Origin: a virus | Virus record (IMG/VR): IMGVR_UViG_3300029448_000456 | Coordinates: 1-23,442 of that record | DNA: 23,442 nt | Strand: one strand, 5' to 3' | Shown here: piece after piece, positions 22,052-23,442 of the stretch | Position numbering within the stretch: the first letter of the stretch is position 1 | Layout of the letters: each line of letters starts with the position of its first letter | The notes under the pieces: model-generated | Database searches by the model: none | What the model was told of the DNA's origin: nothing | Seen by the model: only the letters and a program-made list of their open reading frames with translations | Translations under genes and position numbers: made by a program

Positions 22052-22483
22052 ATGCCAGAACCTATAACCATTGCTTTATCCGCATTTGCTGCCGTCAAGG
22101 CTGGGGTGGCTGGTGCGAAGTCAATGGCAGAACTAGGCAAGGATTTAGGAACTTTATGGCAAGCCATAGATGACGTAAAAGCTGACGCAAAGGGTGCTAA
22201 GAAGTCTGGTGGTGGTAATGCTATGGAGAAGTTCATAGCCTTAAAACAAGCGGAAGATTTAGAACATAATTTACGCAACATAGTGCTTTCTACAAGAGGA
22301 GAAGCTGGTTGGAAACAACTTCAGGCATTAAGAAAGCAAGAAAGACAACAAGAGGTTGAAGGCCGTTATCAAGCAACAAAGCGTAAAAATCAACTTGTAA
22401 ACGCCTTAGGAATTATATGTGCAATGCTCATTACTGGAGTTGGTGCTTACTTTATGATTATGTTTGCGATGAAATATCAATGA
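22052..22483 (+). CDS. Small virion-region protein with C-terminal membrane span
   Basis: The 143-residue product starts with a hydrophobic alanine-rich helix (PITIALSAFAAVKAGVAGAK), then a charged helical middle (EDLEHNLRNIVLSTRGEAG, RKQERQQEVEGRYQATKRK), and ends with one membrane span (LGIICAMLITGVGAYFMIMF). Proteins of this plan follow portal or tail genes in several marine phages and are uncharacterised. AAGGA is nine bases before the ATG. A role in membrane insertion or lysis is possible but unproven. Confidence 0.8.
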   Translation: MPEPITIALSAFAAVKAGVAGAKSMAELGKDLGTLWQAIDDVKADAKGAKKSGGGNAMEKFIALKQAEDLEHNLRNIVLSTRGEAGWKQLQALRKQERQQEVEGRYQATKRKNQLVNALGIICAMLITGVGAYFMIMFAMKYQ

Positions 22484-22489
22484 TGAGGG

Positions 22490-22588
22490 ATGGAGCCAAA
22501 AAGAATAATTTGGATTACTATAATTTTACTGTTGCTTGCTTATCATCATGCTATAACTTTTGAACCAAAGTGGATGTTAATAAAATGA
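22490..22588 (+). CDS. Single-span membrane mini-protein (32 residues)
   Basis: The short frame encodes MEPKRIIWITIILLLLAYHH followed by a polar tail (AITFEPKWMLIK), one clear membrane segment. GAGGG lies immediately before the ATG, closer than ideal. Its TGA overlaps the next ATG (ATGA at 22585-22588), which is the main support for it as a real gene. Function unknown. Confidence 0.6.
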   Translation: MEPKRIIWITIILLLLAYHHAITFEPKWMLIK

Positions 22589-22911
22589 AAAAACTTTCAA
22601 AAGATAATCCATTAAATCAAGCTGATTTGGATGGTGATGGGATCGTAACAACGGAAGAACTTGATAAACATGAACGGTTCATTAAAATTGATAATCAGAA
22701 CCGTAAGGAGGATCAAAGCCGATTTATGATTTTATTTAGTTTATTTAGTGTTACTGCATTTGTTGGACTTATGTTAAGTCCTTGGGTAACTATAGAACGT
22801 GTTGAGGTTTTACAACCTATAGGAAGCACTTGGGTTATAGCTAATATGGGTATAATTGGTACTTTTCTTGGTGTGAATGGATACACAAAGATTAAGGAAA
22901 ATGGAAAGTAA
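22585..22911 (+). CDS. EF-hand membrane protein with two spans
   Basis: Read from ATG 22585 (108 residues), which overlaps the stop of the preceding mini-gene; an in-frame GTG at 22570 is less likely. Residues 15-26 are a canonical EF-hand loop DLDGDGIVTTEE, with acidic residues at loop positions 1, 3, 5 and a Glu at 12, so it should bind calcium. Two membrane spans follow (FMILFSLFSVTAFVGLML and WVIANMGIIGTFLGVNG). A calcium-binding loop on a phage membrane protein is unusual in general but I have seen similar genes in marine phages. A link to calcium-dependent adsorption or lysis timing is speculative. Confidence 0.82.
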   Translation: MKKLSKDNPLNQADLDGDGIVTTEELDKHERFIKIDNQNRKEDQSRFMILFSLFSVTAFVGLMLSPWVTIERVEVLQPIGSTWVIANMGIIGTFLGVNGYTKIKENGK

Positions 22912-22914
22912 CTA

Positions 22915-23313
22915 ATGTATGAGTATGCTATAAAAGAGATTGTTAAAATTGTTGACGGCGATACCGTTGATATTGTTATTGATCTTGGTTTTAATCTTTC
23001 AAAAAAAGAACGTGTGCGATTAGCAGGAATTGATACTCCTGAAAGTCGAACAAGAGATCTTGAAGAAAAAGCTATGGGTTTAGAAGCAAAAGACTTTCTT
23101 ACAAGAAGATTGAATGATGGCATGGTTTCAGGGCTAAAAGTTAAAACAGAGAAAGACGGTAAGTATGGTCGTATGCTTGGACATTTATTTTGTGGTGAGA
23201 CAAACATAAATACAGAAATGATTTATAGAGGCTATGCCTGGGAGTATGATGGAGGAAAGAAAGAAAAAAATTTAGATGAATTAAGATTACGAAGAGGAAC
23301 CGTAAGTGTCTGA
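22915..23313 (+). CDS. Staphylococcal-nuclease-like enzyme
   Basis: The 132-residue protein has the thermonuclease fold markers: IVDGDTVDI at 12-20 with Asp16, RVRLAGIDTPE at 33-43 with Arg35, Asp40 and Glu43, and DGKYGRMLG at 81-89 with Arg86. These match the calcium ligands and the Arg-Glu-Arg active site of the family. It cleaves DNA or RNA in a calcium-dependent way. No signal peptide is present, so it acts in the cytoplasm or virion. It follows the EF-hand protein by three bases. Host DNA degradation or virion-associated nuclease are both possible roles. Confidence 0.93.
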   Translation: MYEYAIKEIVKIVDGDTVDIVIDLGFNLSKKERVRLAGIDTPESRTRDLEEKAMGLEAKDFLTRRLNDGMVSGLKVKTEKDGKYGRMLGHLFCGETNINTEMIYRGYAWEYDGGKKEKNLDELRLRRGTVSV

Positions 23314-23442
23314 AGAAGAAAACAAACCGTTTCAACTATCTGATAATAGTAACATAAGTATACCACTTCGTAACTTGATAAGTATGATTGCTGTAACGGC
23401 ATTGAGCGTGTGGTTATATTTTGGTTTGACAGAACGATTATC
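23306..23442 (+). CDS. Membrane protein, start only (3' end outside window)
   Basis: A frame starting at GTG 23306, seven bases after GAGGA and overlapping the nuclease stop by eight bases, is open to the window edge. It encodes a polar N-terminus (MSEEENKPFQLSDNSNISIP) and one membrane span (LISMIAVTALSVWLYFGLTE). The motif IPLRNLIS followed by a tryptophan-bearing span resembles small membrane proteins found at this position in marine phages, sometimes guessed to be holins. Only 45 codons are seen. Confidence 0.75.
   Translation, partial: MSEEENKPFQLSDNSNISIPLRNLISMIAVTALSVWLYFGLTERL

Overview
The window is a piece of the genome of a tailed double-stranded DNA bacteriophage (Caudoviricetes), most likely a podovirus-like phage of an aquatic Gram-negative bacterium. 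The phage assignment is firm: both terminase subunits, a portal protein, two cell-wall hydrolase domains of the SleB type and many very short, overlapping genes with Shine-Dalgarno sites are all visible. Podovirus morphology and an aquatic host are inferred from the style of the proteins; no host marker is seen. Base composition is AT-rich apart from a striking GC-rich patch near 12.1 kb. No tRNA, rRNA, CRISPR array, integrase, transposase or attachment site was recognised.

Left edge (1-2.8 kb). Two leftward genes of unknown function, typical of phage replication regions (one cut by the window edge), diverge from a rightward SNF2-type helicase and a small overlapping gene. A perfect 10-bp stem separates these from the convergent block that follows.

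Leftward accessory block (2.86-9.19 kb). About 22 tightly packed minus-strand genes, mostly joined by ATGA or TAATG overlaps, run from a start near 9187 to a methyltransferase at 2863. They include a small adenine-methyltransferase-like protein, two ribbon-helix-helix-like proteins, an OB-fold/winged-helix-like protein, three zinc-binding mini-proteins, a 49-residue membrane protein, a SleB-type endolysin, and two adjacent paralogues built of lysine/glutamate-rich repeats. Five genes of 46-58 residues between 6190 and 6805 lie head to tail. A 22-bp tandem duplication at 6816-6859 has shortened one gene and broken its overlap with the next.

Control region (9.19-9.57 kb). The 380 bases between the divergent blocks hold seven copies of a GGRGACA motif in both orientations, including one perfect inverted repeat; this looks like an operator array for both directions.

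Packaging and structure (9.57-23.4 kb). The small terminase subunit and an overlapping VRR-NUC nuclease come first. Seven TTGCGTC copies follow, then a strong leftward terminator. A separate leftward five-gene cassette (10.58-11.96 kb) separates these two genes from the rest. After a 354-base intergenic region come a 1627-residue virion protein with an internal SleB domain, the large terminase, a protein with a degenerate metallopeptidase motif, the portal, several small membrane proteins (one with an EF-hand), a staphylococcal-nuclease-like enzyme and the start of another membrane protein.

Together the right half should encode DNA packaging, the portal vertex, DNA ejection and cell-wall penetration. 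The left half should encode host-takeover and accessory functions, with lysis genes embedded in it.
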